Source: Stenopsyche tienmushanensis (taxonomy: Eukaryota; Arthropoda; Insecta; Trichoptera; Stenopsychidae). From it: a stretch of 64,000 bases of DNA. A program made the translations under genes and the position numbers. This document shows, piece by piece, positions 12,951 through 25,625 of the stretch (its first letter is position 1; each line of letters begins with the position of its first letter). The DNA lies in NCBI GenBank assembly GCA_008973525.1, contig WACJ01000516.1, forward strand, positions 2,294,001 to 2,358,000. The letters are read 5' to 3'. The notes beneath the pieces were generated by a model, which was not told where the DNA came from, ran no database searches, and worked only from the letters and a program-made list of their open reading frames with translations.

Positions 12951-13580
12951 TAAATTCCTTATCTTCCTACTCGAGCAGCTTGAATCGCCGCCCGAAGGCG
13001 ATACTTGGTCTTAAAGTCATAAGGAAAATTCTCAGATTCCGATACCCAAAAAAGGGTATTGGATAGACGAGACTAAACTATGTATCTAAATTCCTTTATC
13101 TTAAAATCTCTTTATTAGTATATATTATTTTTATATATTCTCTAGATGCATATTTTGTTTGTATAATATTTTATTTGCATATTTTATTAGTACAAATTTT
13201 TATTTGTATATTTGATTGGTATATTTTTTTATTTGTATATAGTTTTTTTTATCTCTTTAAGATGTTATATTATATAGCTAAATAGTCCAAAGAATGTAAA
13301 TAAAAATCAATTAAGATCATTAATGATCAAGCTTTTATAATCAGGGAGGCATTAGCCCTAAGATCACAACCTCCATTAATAAAAAGAAGAAAAAAAAACG
13401 GAGAAAAAAAATACTATAACATAAGATGTGACACGATTAAATCTTGTCAAAAGACTGATACGACTCATATCTATCTAATTATATCCTTTACTCACCTCTT
13501 TATACGGATGACTTATCAAGGGTAAAACCGAATAATTATACGGCTTCTTTTCGCCGGCAACTATTTATGACTCAACCTGA
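12364..13580 (-). mobile_element. Decayed mariner-family transposon with both TIRs
   Basis: About 1.2 kb bounded by near-perfect inverted repeats: AGGTTGAGTCATAAATAATT at the left and the same with one difference, inverted, at the right. Both are flanked by a TA dinucleotide as expected for Tc1/mariner insertion. The transposase is on the minus strand, in pieces, between about 12950 and 12390. Recognisable mariner blocks are NVMCMVGWDRQHELL, then ISANKYTQQL, then ILLHDNAKSH and PHPPYFSYLAPTDYQLF. The spacing between the second and third catalytic Asp is 27 instead of the family's 34 residues, so about seven residues are deleted. Stop codons follow near the C-terminus and the N-terminal half is not readable. 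Inactive relic. Confidence 0.9.
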
Positions 13581-13582
13581 TA

Positions 13583-14216
13583 AATTCCTATGTACACAAT
13601 AAGTAATCCATATCTAATATTCAAAGAAATCTTGTTATATATTTAAAAAGATTTATGTCCAATATATGCAAAATGTGATCTGTCTCAGAATGAAATGCGT
13701 ATTTAGTATCAAATTTAGTTGAATCTGTTTTTATATCCTTGAATCTTTAATATATTCATTGATACTTGTTCGAATTAATCGATTTTATAGTACAAGTTCT
13801 TAATCGATTTTTGTGGTTTTTGCTATATGGAAAAATTTTTCAAGCTTCAGTTCTTTCTCTCGCATATGAAATATAAGCTTGAGTTTGTAATACAGTCTTT
13901 AAAACTATGCTTTTGAAACGCATTCGAATACATTATATCATGTAAAAGCATTTTATACAAGTTTATTTAAAAGTTTTTCGATAAAAAAAGGAATGGAAAT
14001 GGGGCATGATTTGTCGATAAATTCAACATTTTGATTAGAAAAACAACATTACTTTGTTGAAATAGTTTATCATTTTCGCTGATTTCAGATGGTATTCAAT
14101 CATGAAGCATTCAAATAAATAAATAAATATTTTTCTTAGTCTATCCTAGTGTACAAGAGCCAATCACAGGTAGTATGGCCAGCACGAAGACACGCACCAG
14201 CAGGTAATCGTGGAGA
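13583..14216. other. Intergenic, between mariner and SP1 stop
   Basis: AT-rich sequence downstream (3') of minus-strand SP1. A TTTATT (AATAAA on the minus strand) near 13967 is a possible SP1 polyadenylation signal about 250 bases past the stop. Nothing else is seen. Confidence 0.4.
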
Positions 14217-17200
14217 TCAACAGTAACAAGCATCTGCAGTATTGCTTTTAATCCATGTTAAATATCGATTCACTCGACTGTATACCCCGGGATGATCTGG
14301 CTGGGCACATCCTTCGCCCCAGGATACGACACCTGATGATGCAATTGTTCAAGAATCAATACATTGATAGCTTAAGGATGTGTTATAAATATATTTATAC
14401 TGACCGGCGACGTGATAAAATGTGGTTGCTGAATTTATAATGTGAAGAGGTCCTCCGCTGTCGCCCTGACAGGAGTCTTTCATACCATCGGGAAAACCGG
14501 CACACATCATATTGTCCGTTATTCTGTCTTTTCCGTATCCTGTTTTGCGACATTCTTCGTTCGACATTATGGGTACTATGACCTATGTTTGATAGAAATA
14601 GGTCGTTTGAAAATTTTATTGATGTTGTATTAATAGGTGTAAACACATTCCGGGCCGCTACTTCGCATAAAATGTCACCTAGCGCCCATGCGTGTTTCGA
14701 AAATTTTGCAATCGATATACTTCTTAAACCAGCAAACAGATTTAAACGAAGTTTCTTGAATGCCTTCACAGACTTACTGGATAGATATATAGCAATGTGA
14801 TAAGCGTGATAAAACACAAAAAACGGAAATAATATATTATTCATCTTATGGTGCCATATTCGTTATTGGAAGTATGAGATCGCCATAATAGCTAAGAATT
14901 TTTCATGTGGAGATTTCCTATTTTGAATAGGAATTTTATTTAGATAGGAGAGAATCTATGAATGAGTAGTGAATTATCATTATATTTTAATTACTTTTCA
15001 CTTTATTGATCGTCTCAGTATTTACTTTTTCAGATCCAGGAAATCAGAATAAACTTGAATTGAAATGATCTTCCGAATTTGTCGGTACGGTGATTTTTTT
15101 CCAATCTGATATGATTGAAATTGAAATTTCAGTAGATCATAAAAAAGACGTTTCGAGGTCAGTCATAAAAAAATCAAAGCTAAAATGAACGCGGAAAAGA
15201 TTTGGCGCTCAAATGGTCATATGGGATAAAAAATGTCTTGGAATAAAAACGTGACATGTAGAACGAAAAGCATAGAGTGCACATATAAAAATCGTTGAAT
15301 TTTATGTAAACTACAAAACACGCATTTTCGGGTGAACGGATCTACAAAAGCGCCGGGCGAAACGCACATTTTCAAGTGAGCGGACGGAATGAGTTGATTG
15401 AAATATTTTACTTCTTGTAGTGAAGTGGCTACGGATCCATGTTCTTGTGTTGCTCCCCAGCCAGCTACGATGCCATCGTATCCTGTATAGCTTTTGCCTT
15501 TTTGTGGTAAACAAACTGGTCTTAGTTTGCCATCCAAATCAACCTAATTCAATTACATCAAAATTTCATCAAAAGATCACAATTAAATATAAATGTTATG
15601 ATAACGAAAAAATATTTAGTACAACTGGTTTGCCATTAACAGATTTAAAATTTGCATATTTATTTTTGCAAGAAGACGAAAATTGTTTGCTTTTTATCTT
15701 GTTTGATCTTTCATCCAACGGTATAGTGTGGACTCTTAACAGTTGATCGTCAATAAAGCAGTTGAAGAAGAATTCATTAAAATAATTATTATACCTTCTC
15801 ATCCAATTGCATGACTGCAATATCGTTGTTGTAGTTTGAAGTTGAATAACGTGGATGAGCAACGACCCTTGTAACCTTCCTGCTGATCGTTTGTGTTTCA
15901 TTTGTCGTGTCTCTGTTATGCTCTAAGAGTATCACTTTCATCTTTTCCACTTTAAATCTGAAAGTATTATAGAATTTAAAAATCATGCGGCATTTCATGT
16001 GACCGTTGCTTAAATGATTTTTAAAATACCCATTAACACAATGAGCTGCCGTCAAGACGTAGCGATCGTTGATGAGGGAACCACCACAATAGAATTGATC
16101 GGAATACATCAACAGTGCTATCCATGGATATTGATTGACTTGCGTTTCCTGTCCACCCACTATTCTTCTCACTTTGTTTGTTTCTCCACAAACTGAAAAA
16201 TTGCATCAATCATTATCCATTCGACCCAATTATCCAAAGAAAAATGTCGATACAACTAGAATGCATTATCAACTGGTCTAATTAAATTATGAGGGTAACT
16301 GGTCGAACTGCATTGATGAGATAAAATTACATTTCATACACAGATACGAAAAATATGTAAATTATCACATAACTACTATGTATAATGGTTCGTGGGAGAT
16401 TAAATGGAAGATGATTGGATGATCGATTCGGTTGATAATTTTGTATGTTATTATGGACTGAAGGTCTGAATATACGTACTTAAAATAACAAACTGATGTT
16501 CTTAATTAGTGATGTTGTAGAATTTATATTCATTATCATTAAATTAATGCACAACAATGTACCATTTGATTCTCATGTTTTCCCAATGAAAATAAACAAA
16601 TAAAATATTTGTTTGGGCTAAATGTCTGTGTTTCTACCCTTAAACCATTATTAAAAATGAAGCAGTCTTTATCTGTGTATGCTGAGTAAACACAAGAACA
16701 ATTTGAATTTTGAATTGCATGAACTTGATTAAACAGTGATATCTTGTTACAATTTAGAGAGAATTATAAAATGCTCATGATATTTAAAATTAATAAACGA
16801 ATATTAGACCCTCTGATTAACATATATTTGGGTCTTTAGATGAATCGTTACGAATGAAAATTATAATTTTAATTCATAGAATATTTTGGATATAAAATAT
16901 TCCTTCGTCATTGTACGATTAAACATAGCGATACCGATTATGTTGATGATCTTTTTTGTCATTTCGTCTTTAATCATAGAATCAATAAATAGGCAAAAAA
17001 CGAAATATTGCAACATGCGTATATGACGCAGGTCAAATTGAAATTTAAAAAATATTGTATCAGTTGTATGTTTGTTATGGTGCAATTAATTAGTGTAGTG
17101 GTTCTGTATTTTTATAAGTCTTAATAAAAGTGTTTAATTACCACATGATGGACAACTGGTTGGTGGTTTAAGTACTGGTGCCGGGGTAGTTGTAGTTATA

Positions 17201-18203
17201 CCAGCCAGACTGTAAAGCCATTCCAAAAAACCATTGCGATCACCTTCTGCATTTTGTCTTTTGACCCTAACGATGCTGTTCTGTAAAAAATCAAGCATCA
17301 TATAATATAATAATAGCATATACGCTTTTTGTATGCACAGAATTTCTCTAAAATACGATTTAATCCTCTCGGACAAAGTACAAAGATGTCACTGTAGTCA
17401 AAATTCACGTCACATATCCGACATGTAAATTCAACGTTCAGCATATCGTATATGCCAAATTTTATGCAAAAAAATGCCGCGTTTCGCGTAAGAAATGTGG
17501 AGCATTTGCAAATTCGGTCCTTTTTGGCAGTTCGTCAAGCCATCAAGATGTCATTAGGTGTTGAGGTCCTAATTGTAATTTCTGTGGGGGCGGAGGCACC
17601 GTTAGACTTGGCGGACGATGACACCTCATGCCTGATGCCTGGCTTCCCGAAGACGATAGTTGTTTGTTCATTCATTTGTGCGAGTTGCTGTCACCAAATT
17701 CAGTGCTAAATCACGCAGACAGATTACGTTAATACAGTTACTTTTGTCACCTAACCCATTTTTCGCGATCACCTACATTCTTCGAATAAATTTTCGAACT
17801 TCGAATTTATACGGCCAACACAACGGAATTTCACTTCAAGAATACATTAAGGAAAGATTTAAAATGCTATGATAATATATAGGACGTGTTAAAATTTATG
17901 CTACAAATCGTATATAATAGGGATTAGAACCTATATACTAATTTGTTAGTGGAATCAAATTCTGATCATGGAATTCTAACATTGTAGTGTTAACATATTT
18001 TTTTATGCTGAAGCAATCAACAAGGAATCAAACCATTATACAGTGTACTTATGAGGATTCTCCGGTGCGAATGTGGCCTTGACTATGACCTCCTATGGGA
18101 GACGATGATTATGATGGAATATGTCACTCACTTGGCTCGGAGGAAGTGCCGTGGCTGTGGTCAGCAACAGTAGCAGCAAGTGCGGCAACTTCGAGGGCCG
18201 CAT
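14217..18203 (-). CDS. SP1: secreted trypsin-like serine protease, complete
   Basis: S1 family endopeptidase zymogen predicted to cleave after Arg/Lys. Coding exons on the minus strand, in order: 18203-18132, 17280-17142, 16192-16030, 15957-15795, 15543-15412, 14582-14405, 14332-14217; 963 nt, 320 residues. Exon 1 is a leucine-rich signal peptide beginning MRPSK. Exon 2 is a prodomain with [16 protein letters not shown], a Thr/Pro stretch and CPSC. Exon 3 has VCGETN, the activation site R|IVGGQET and the catalytic His in LTAAHC. Exon 4 has the catalytic Asp in NNDIAV. Exon 6 has [11 protein letters not shown], with the Ser and the Asp of the trypsin pocket. The last exon has [14 protein letters not shown] and the C-terminal CYC. 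Unlike SP2-SP4, no intron splits [10 protein letters not shown]. From memory it resembles Drosophila CG18735. An in-frame upstream ATG at 18290 is less likely the start. Confidence 0.93.
14583..15411 (-). other. SP1 intron
   Basis: Phase 0 intron with GAA|GTAAAA donor and CATAG|GTC acceptor (minus strand), joining LQE to [11 protein letters not shown]. No feature is recognised inside it. Confidence 0.7.
16193..17141 (-). other. SP1 intron between prodomain and activation-site exon
   Basis: Phase 1 intron joining CPSC to VCGETN. AT-rich, with nothing recognised inside. Confidence 0.7.
17281..18131 (-). other. SP1 first intron
   Basis: Phase 0 intron with the donor after PPSQ (GTGAGT) and acceptor TTTACAG before [10 protein letters not shown] somewhat GC-richer patch at about 17560-17690 has open frames on both strands but no recognisable product. 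Confidence 0.7.
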
Positions 18204-18212
18204 GTTGACGAA

Positions 18213-18243
18213 TGAGTGCTGCGGCGAAGAACGCCAACATATA
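18213..18243 (-). promoter_or_regulatory. Candidate SP1 core promoter (TATA + Inr)
   Basis: On the minus strand, TATATG starts at 18243 and the arthropod-type initiator TCATTC puts its +1 A at 18213, exactly 30 bases later. This would leave only about ten bases of leader before the MRPSK start codon, which is unusually short, so a more distant start site is possible. Confidence 0.35.
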
Positions 18244-19999
18244 CGCGACTCCACTGCACCTTCCTGGAAGCCCCCGTACCGGCATCGCACTTACTATCAT
18301 CACATTCTTTGAATAGTTCATGTGATTAATTTTAATATCTAGCCGCAAATAGAGCACGTCGAAATTAGGGCAAGGAAAATTTTGGCACATCCTTGTCGAA
18401 TCAGACATCCTGATGTCATATTTCCTTCAAATATTTATACTAGGATCTCCCAAACTTTTCCTGCATCGACCCCTTTTAAAATAATTATTTTCTTCATCAA
18501 CTCCTTTACATTTTTCTTTATATAATATACAACACTTAACATAATAATAATTAAGATTAACGGCGGTTTGCACAGAATTGCCATTTCGCCAACGTGACGA
18601 CACCAACAAGCATGTCTTTTATTAAAAACCGATTATTCAGCAGTCATCTCAAGCATCAGTTAGATGTCTAGCAAAAATCGAAAATTATTTATTTATTACT
18701 TTTGCATAATCAAACATAAAGGCGACATTGTGTTTATTGCTTCAATACACAAATACAAAACAGAATCAATATTTAAATACATAATCATCATCTTAGTGCA
18801 GCTACAAACAGTCCTCTGTAGAGCTATGGACCTCTCCAATACGTTCACCTCATCAATTACTCGATATTGAAGGTAGCATAACCTTTGAGTTTCATTTGGA
18901 ATACTCACCCAGCGGCTCTCTTGGACGAAAGTATTGAAGGGCGCTTTCTTTTAAATACTGAGCAGATTTCCTCAGAACACAGTGAAAAACTGTTCTAGAT
19001 GACCTTGTTGATTTTACTGGAAAGGGCTTAAGGCACGCTTCAGTGCATCTCAGATTAACTCCTACACCAATTGAGGGTATCTCCCCGTCCACGTGCAACT
19101 TGTCCCTAGCGGATTCGAGACCGAGTGGTTTCCTTTTTCAGGTTGACCCTCTCAGTTCGGCGATTTCAAAGTAATATAGAAGGCAACGGAAGACGGAAAA
19201 TAGACGGAAATAATTTAAATATTTTTGATTTTCCCTTAAAATCAATTAACCGACCCACAAAAGTTATCCGAAATACGTCAATATTTTTAATGAGGTTTTC
19301 GAGATGATATCATAATAACGTTGATTAACAAGTTAATAATATCCCTGTAGTCTCCTATTTAAAACGTTAAGATGTTCACATATCAGTTAAAAAGTCGAGG
19401 CGTCACAGCCACTCGGGATTCAATGTTTTTGAGACAGGTTTTAATTTATCATTCATAAATATGTCACATTCACATACCCACGACTCAAACACCTCACCAC
19501 CATGTTCAGCTTAAATCATTTCAAAAAAACATTAGGATTGACGATGATTCAAAGCAGTAATAAATTAATTGTTGATATTAAAAAAGACATTACTAAATCT
19601 GCACCCAAAAACTTTCCTCGCAACGCCCGCTGGTGAATTATGCGATGAAAATGCATGAACATTTTAATACCTTTCTTTTCAAGATATTGATGGAGGTGAC
19701 TCATGAATCCAATTTTATCCTTTGTAAACGCTGATAACAAATTCCAGTTTAATTGTAGGTCGTTGATAATTTTTGATGCATATAAGAATACACAATTCTG
19801 ATGCACATGTATTAAATTGTTCTTATTATTGACATTCATCTTTTAAACTTTTTAATCCAATTAATTCTTCCGGATATACATAATTTGTATAGTCGAGAAC
19901 CTTTTCTTCAACCGCTCCTTCATATTAACTTCTACAGGAGTAGATTAATCCTACAGCAAGGATATATTTCTACAAACGAGTGTTGCATCATTGGTAAAA

Positions 20000-20615
20000 T
20001 TTTAAGATGTCACTATAATCCCTAACTCAAAAAAAATAAATCAAAAAATTGCGACTGTTTAAAATAAAATTCAGTCATGTCATTCTTTAGCTTTATTTTT
20101 TTCACAGCTTTAATTTTTTTTAAATGGTTAAAAAATAAATTTTGACATAAATTTGGTAGGAATAATAGAGGGTTGTATAGAAAAGATTCGTAACCAATTT
20201 GAAGTTTATTAATAATTAAAATATGAAATATGATGCCAACCGCGTTGATAAAAGTGGTTTCGAGAAAAACTCCGTAAGTAGTTGGAATTTTGGAAATTCC
20301 TTTGGAGAACGCATTTTTAAAAGTCGAAACATTAGAAAAATACAAAAAAAAACGAAATAATTTTTTTCGAAAATCTAAACCCGAATAAAGGGCGTGGTCG
20401 TAATTCAGCGATAGCAGATGCAATATGATATACACAGTTCCAAAATATATTTTTTTTTCCAAATTTCGGTTAGTGTTGATGATTTATTTCCTATTTTATC
20501 TAAAATATCTCGATACGTACTCTTTGTGGAATATAAAAAAAGAAAAAAATGCTTAAAAAAACCGCATAACTTCGAAATTGCACCAAAAAGTTTGAGTGTA
20601 TATGGAAATTAAAAA
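20000..20615. mobile_element. Pogo/Tigger-like MITE fragment, copy D
   Basis: Shares an internal block with 27562-27730: TCCCTAACTC, TTAAAAAATAAATTTT and GGTAGGAATAATAGAG. It ends with the family box ACCGCATAACTTCGAAAT seen near the ends of the other copies (27.7, 56.6-57.3, 62.3 kb). The 146-residue minus-strand open frame in it is AT-rich and unrecognised. Terminal repeats are degraded. Confidence 0.55.
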
Positions 20616-23142
20616 CCATTTAATTCTAAAGTATAAATCCTGTCCTTTTTGATATGCGTGTCATGAAATTGCTATCACTGATATAGAAGGTTAAATCCTG
20701 AACTCTTATTATAAAGGTTCGTGTTCAAATTCAGATTATGAAAAAAATCATCATAATAACAAATTTGTGAGATCGTATCAATATTTCCGATTGGTGGTCT
20801 CGATCCAGATTTACTCAGATTTCCTTGATCTTTAAGCGATCAATAGAGTCATATAATACCATCAATGAAGGACTGGTCTCGCATCAATCATTAAAACATA
20901 ATTTAAAATAATGATAATTTTGCTACTCATTTATAGATCCTCTCTCCCATTTAATTTTTTTTATTTAAATAAACCTAATACACAATCTTAGCCTTACTTA
21001 ATCATATATAGATAGAAAAGGTAGATTAACTATAATATAAAGTTGCTATATGGTTGCGCTCGTCTTTAATAGATTAATATGGCACATGGGAATTAAGCTT
21101 TCAACGCCATCTATTTATAACTAGATAAATTTAAATATGGCTTGATATAATTTCACATTAATCGTTTAAACGATACAACATAATTAATGAATTGTTATAA
21201 TATATTGATAACTATATTTATCGGACTATAGGGAAAGTATTTAGATAAATTTAAAATTTGCATGGTATTAAAATATGAAAACATGCATAATTAATTAGTT
21301 AAATTTGTGATCATTTTCATAACCGAAAGCGCCGTTCATTTTTCAGTGCGCTTGAAACAGAGAGTGATTAAGAATGACATTGGATCATAAATCTGATATT
21401 AAAAATTGACTTCATTTCGCTTTCTATAATTTCTCATTGGTTTACACACATGGTTGAATCAAAATAAGAATGAGAGGAGTTGAGAGGGTCTAAGAGCGAT
21501 CGGTGAAATTATCATCATTCTTGATGTCTGAGTATTTAATTTTCAGAACTAGGAAATCAGGTTTATGTTACGGGATGCAGTGATATTATTTGTGTAATTA
21601 TTCCTGTAAAACTAATTATTTTTCATTTTGTTGTATTGATATTATTAACAAACGAAACGGCAGTTTACCGCGATGATGTTGTTGCCAACATTTATAACAA
21701 TTTTAGAGACTTCCAGCCACATCTACCGAAGTCTTAGACACTTTGTACCGAAAGTAGACGACGTTAATTTAATATTAATTAACGTAAACTACTTGTAGAT
21801 AAAAAAAGTAGCTTTGTAAAAGTGTTATTGATTTACATGAATGTATCCAAATACATTTGATGGATGCAAAATTTCGGTCGCTGCCTTCCGTATTATTAGT
21901 CTGAATCGAATTTAATCAATCATAAATATTAATACATACGATCTCCCCAATTTGTTCGTACTGCATTTTTTAAATCATGTTAAATATATAAACCCCTTTT
22001 TAAAATTATTACTATATTCCAATCATTTTTAGACCTAACGTCATTCATTTTTTACTCACTGCTTTATATAATAGACACGTCTATGATGGTACGTCATCTT
22101 AATAAACAACACTCTTATCATGCATAATTTAAATTTTAAATTACATAAGATACTGAGGAATAGGATGTTTTGGATGTTTTCTGTTAAATTTTGATTGATG
22201 AATAATTTCTTCGTTTTGATAATTCGAAATGTTGGGAACATTGCGATTTTCCGTTTAAAAATACATGGAACCGTTATTTATAGGCCATTTTCGGTCGTGA
22301 TCGATTCATATAAAGCCCAATGTATAATCAAGGTGTTTTTTACAATCTAATTTGTATGGTAACCCATCTTACAATCCTCAAGCATATGTTTATGTTGAGG
22401 TGCATTAACCTCATAAGGTCAACATGCAAAAAAATGAAAAATTGTTCTATCAGAAGGAGTTTTTTTGACAGCCATCAAGGATCAATTTATGGATATTTTA
22501 TGAATTTATTGTTACATAAATAAAGGATACAACATTCCTTAATTGGCCGTCGTTATATATGGGTCTATCATTTGGTTGTATAACATATTTTTTAGAATCG
22601 ACGGTTCTTGGAAGGATTTAATTGATTTTAATCACGATCTTGCATATTTTTTTGCAGTTTTTCAAATCAAATCGCAATGTAAAGTGCTATAGGATAAATT
22701 TGAAATTATCATAATAATTGCCTTTTCATCAAAGCAATGATGTCACAAAATCGTTTGAATTCAATTTCAATGTCAACATTTTATTTTTTTTGCCTATAAA
22801 ACAGTATTTTTGCTGTTAAATACGTAAGAGATTATTTTTATCCAAATTATTTGGAATGAATTTCATCGATATCAATCTTATCGCATTTCAAAGCCTCTTT
22901 ATCGTTTCTAGTATCAATTATTAAACATCTTTAACGAAAATACCATATATATTTTTATAATTTTAATCATCCATCTAGCTATCATCAATTTATAGCATCA
23001 TTTGACAATCTTTCGACTATTCCCCTTAATAATTCAACTTTCAACATTATTCTTATTGATTTTAAAATGAATCATTAACTGATTGCAAAAATCTATACAA
23101 ACTGAGGATTTTTTAATTTAAATTAACTCTGATGATACTTAT

Positions 23143-23403
23143 ATGAGCAAATGTTTTTCTACTGGGTTTTTAAAGCAACATACTTCAGAACAAATAAACC
23201 TATTTTTGTACGATTATCTCCGCTTTCCATTCACTTTAGAAAAACACTTTAGAGTTGTAGTTCATCATAGTCGACATGATTTATTAGTTGACCTTGTATA
23301 TCCAACGGACGACTTTTTGTACAAGGAAAAATTATTAGAAAATAATACTAGATTAGTGCCGTTCAAATATTACAGTGCGAAATATTTGAATGAATCTTAT
23401 TAA
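23143..23403 (+). other. Unassigned 86-residue open frame
   Basis: Reads MSKCFSTGFLKQ at the start and AKYLNESY at the end. It is balanced in charge, but has no domain I recognise and no splice signals suggesting a larger gene. In DNA this AT-rich several frames of this length are expected by chance, so it is listed only as a candidate. Confidence 0.15.
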
Positions 23404-24154
23404 AGCAACAATTTTAAACAATGCCATATCATATTACAATTAATTTTGACAAGAGTAAGTATACTCAACCCTATGTAACATATAATACATATGTAAGCAA
23501 TATAATGGTGGACACGTATTAGTACGGGAATCTGGGACCAAAATTTTGCACCTAATTACCAAAGCTAATTTTTGTTTCAGTCAGTGTTTCATATATGTGT
23601 ATTTTATTTAAAATCCAAGCAATTAGTAACTTCGAATTGTAATCCAGATATGCTCATCGTCCTCTAAATAGATCACAGTACTCCTATATCAATAAGACTT
23701 CTTGGGCTCTAATATTATTATGAATTAACATATTTTTTAAGAGTAAAAATTATACAGTTCAATTTGTCTATACATTTTATTATACATGTGGCCTTTTTAC
23801 ATTTTTTCCCCAATTATTATTGTACTTATTCAGGTCAATGGGTACAAGACTTTTTTGCTTTTTATTTTTTCGGTTTTTAGATTGGTTTTATAAACTTTTT
23901 TATATCACGACCCCCAAAATAAGAAAAAAAAACACAAAGGTTCTTGAGTTTGTCTATGAAGCAAATTTTTAAAAACATTGTTTGAATATTATTATACCCT
24001 AAGTTTGAAGAATAAATTATTTTAATTCGATGGCTGTCTTCCGCATATGTTTAAATCAGGAGGAGGCTATTTAAATAGGAATTATTTCCAGGCCAATCTT
24101 GAACCGAGAAGGTGGATTGAATATATTAATACTTACAATTTCCCAATTGCACGT

Positions 24155-24415
24155 TCTTAGACAAAGAAATCCAGTGGTGTCAGGTCTGGAAATCGTGCAA
24201 GCTACGGAATAGAGCATATCCCCAGAAAAATAAATTTAGTTGTGTCAAGTCTGGAGACTGCGCAAGCCACGGAATACGACACGTCCCTAGACAAAGAAAT
24301 CCATTGGTGTCAGATCTGGAGACCATACGAGCCACGGAAATTGGCACGTCCCCAGACAAAGAAATTCAGTGGTGTCAGGTCTGGATACCGTACGAGCCAC
24401 GGAATAGGGACGCCA
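24155..24415. repeat. 65-bp tandem repeat, four degenerate units
   Basis: Units begin with AGACAAAGAAATCC or a close variant at 24159, 24224, 24289 and 24354, an exact 65-bp period. Each continues with GTGGTGTCAGGTCTGGA, a GCAAGCC/CGAGCCACGGAATA box and a (T)CCCCAGAC or (T)CCCTAGAC junction. Unit 2 is the most diverged. The period is not a multiple of three, so the partly open frame across it is not a conserved protein repeat. It is much more GC-rich than its surroundings. Confidence 0.9.
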
Positions 24416-25289
24416 AAAGAATTAATTTACACGAGAGAGGCGCCCACTAAATAAATCTTAATTGAAGGAATAAGCGTAGCCTTTGTAAAAATAAAATAGA
24501 AAACATTATCAAATCCCATAATTTTATTTATATTTATTAAATAATTCATTCATGTCATATAAGATGGAAGTGATTTAATTTCGTATGGAAATTCGACATC
24601 ATTAGCTTTCACTATTTTTTTAATGATTAATATTTGTGAGTCAATTTGATCCTCTGTATTTAAAACTAATTTTCATTATAATTATGATTCACCCATAAAA
24701 ATGGAACGAGGGCGCCTATCATTATAGGAACGTGGGAGTCAAATTGAATAAGGAAGTTTCCACCAGAATATGAAAGTCTGATCTTAAAATGTATAGAAAA
24801 GAATATTAACAAAAAAAGGAATGAGATTTTTTTATTTATTTTATAACAAATAAATCATTATTTACACTAACCAATAATTTTTGTGTCATATATAAGTAGC
24901 AATTTAAGAAAAATATTATTGCTATTATTAATTGTAATAAATTGTTAGTAGATAAATAAATTCATTGTAAAAAATAATTTTAGCTCCATCTATGAAAGAA
25001 CGTTTATAAAAATGATTGACAATATTGTTATAAATGTCATCACATCCATTTGCAAATTAATTATATGTACCACCTGTTGAAAATTGCTCTAACTTTTATT
25101 TAAACATGCGATACGACTAATATTTTTATATACTTTTTTGGATTTTGAAATAATATTTCAGAATGTCTAAATTTGAATACATTAAATTTGGTTAATTTCC
25201 TTATGGGGCAAAGATTCCCCTGTTTCAATCCGACCCATTTATACTAAATAGAAACAGTGTCAAAGGTTCGCATATTTGATGTACCGTTA

Positions 25290-25625
25290 CCTTGACAAAG
25301 CACTAACTATTTGGGCCAACAGCATCATCATCAGCATCACAGCAGTAGCAGAAGCAGTCTCAGCAACAAAAGCAGTGAGAGCTTATCTAGCATAGAACTG
25401 CACACATGCTATCTCAACCTTGGCTCACTAACCGCGTTAGGCTACTCCTGCATCCCAGACCCTGGCCTGCTCCATCTCACCTTACCAATGATCTATTTCA
25501 CCAGAACATAACTGCTTATCAATTTCGTAAAGCTCTTCTCGAACAAGGTCAGATATCTTATGATTCTGACGACATTTTTATTGATTCAATGGTCGATAAT
25601 AGCACACTTGATATTCTCCATTAAT
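25290..25625 (+). other. Coding-like His/Ser-rich patch, possible gene fossil
   Basis: A GC-richer CAG/CAT-rich island reads QQHHHQHHSSSRSSLSNKSS in one frame. An overlapping frame then continues with TAYQFRKALLEQ and an acidic tail ending at 25624. This looks like low-complexity protein sequence followed by ordinary protein sequence with a frameshift, as in a decayed retrocopy or lost exon. No flanking exon or homology is recognised. A simple trinucleotide repeat is the null explanation. Confidence 0.25.

Noticed and set aside
17452..17709. GC-richer patch in SP1 intron 1 with an 85-codon plus frame and an open minus frame
   Set aside because: Considered as an alternative SP1 exon, but no donor/acceptor pair keeps the phase 0 junction between signal peptide and prodomain.
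18124..18408. 94-codon minus-strand frame across SP1 exon 1
   Set aside because: Out of frame with the signal peptide that joins the prodomain exon in phase; a shadow of the real exon and its leader.
18950..19110. Local similarity between about 19060-19090 and 37570-37600 (CACCAA-TGAGGGTAT box)
   Set aside because: Only about 30 bases align, with several mismatches; too short to call a repeat family.
24155..24415. CRISPR-like array
   Set aside because: The repeats are contiguous 65-bp units without unique spacers, and the genome is eukaryotic.
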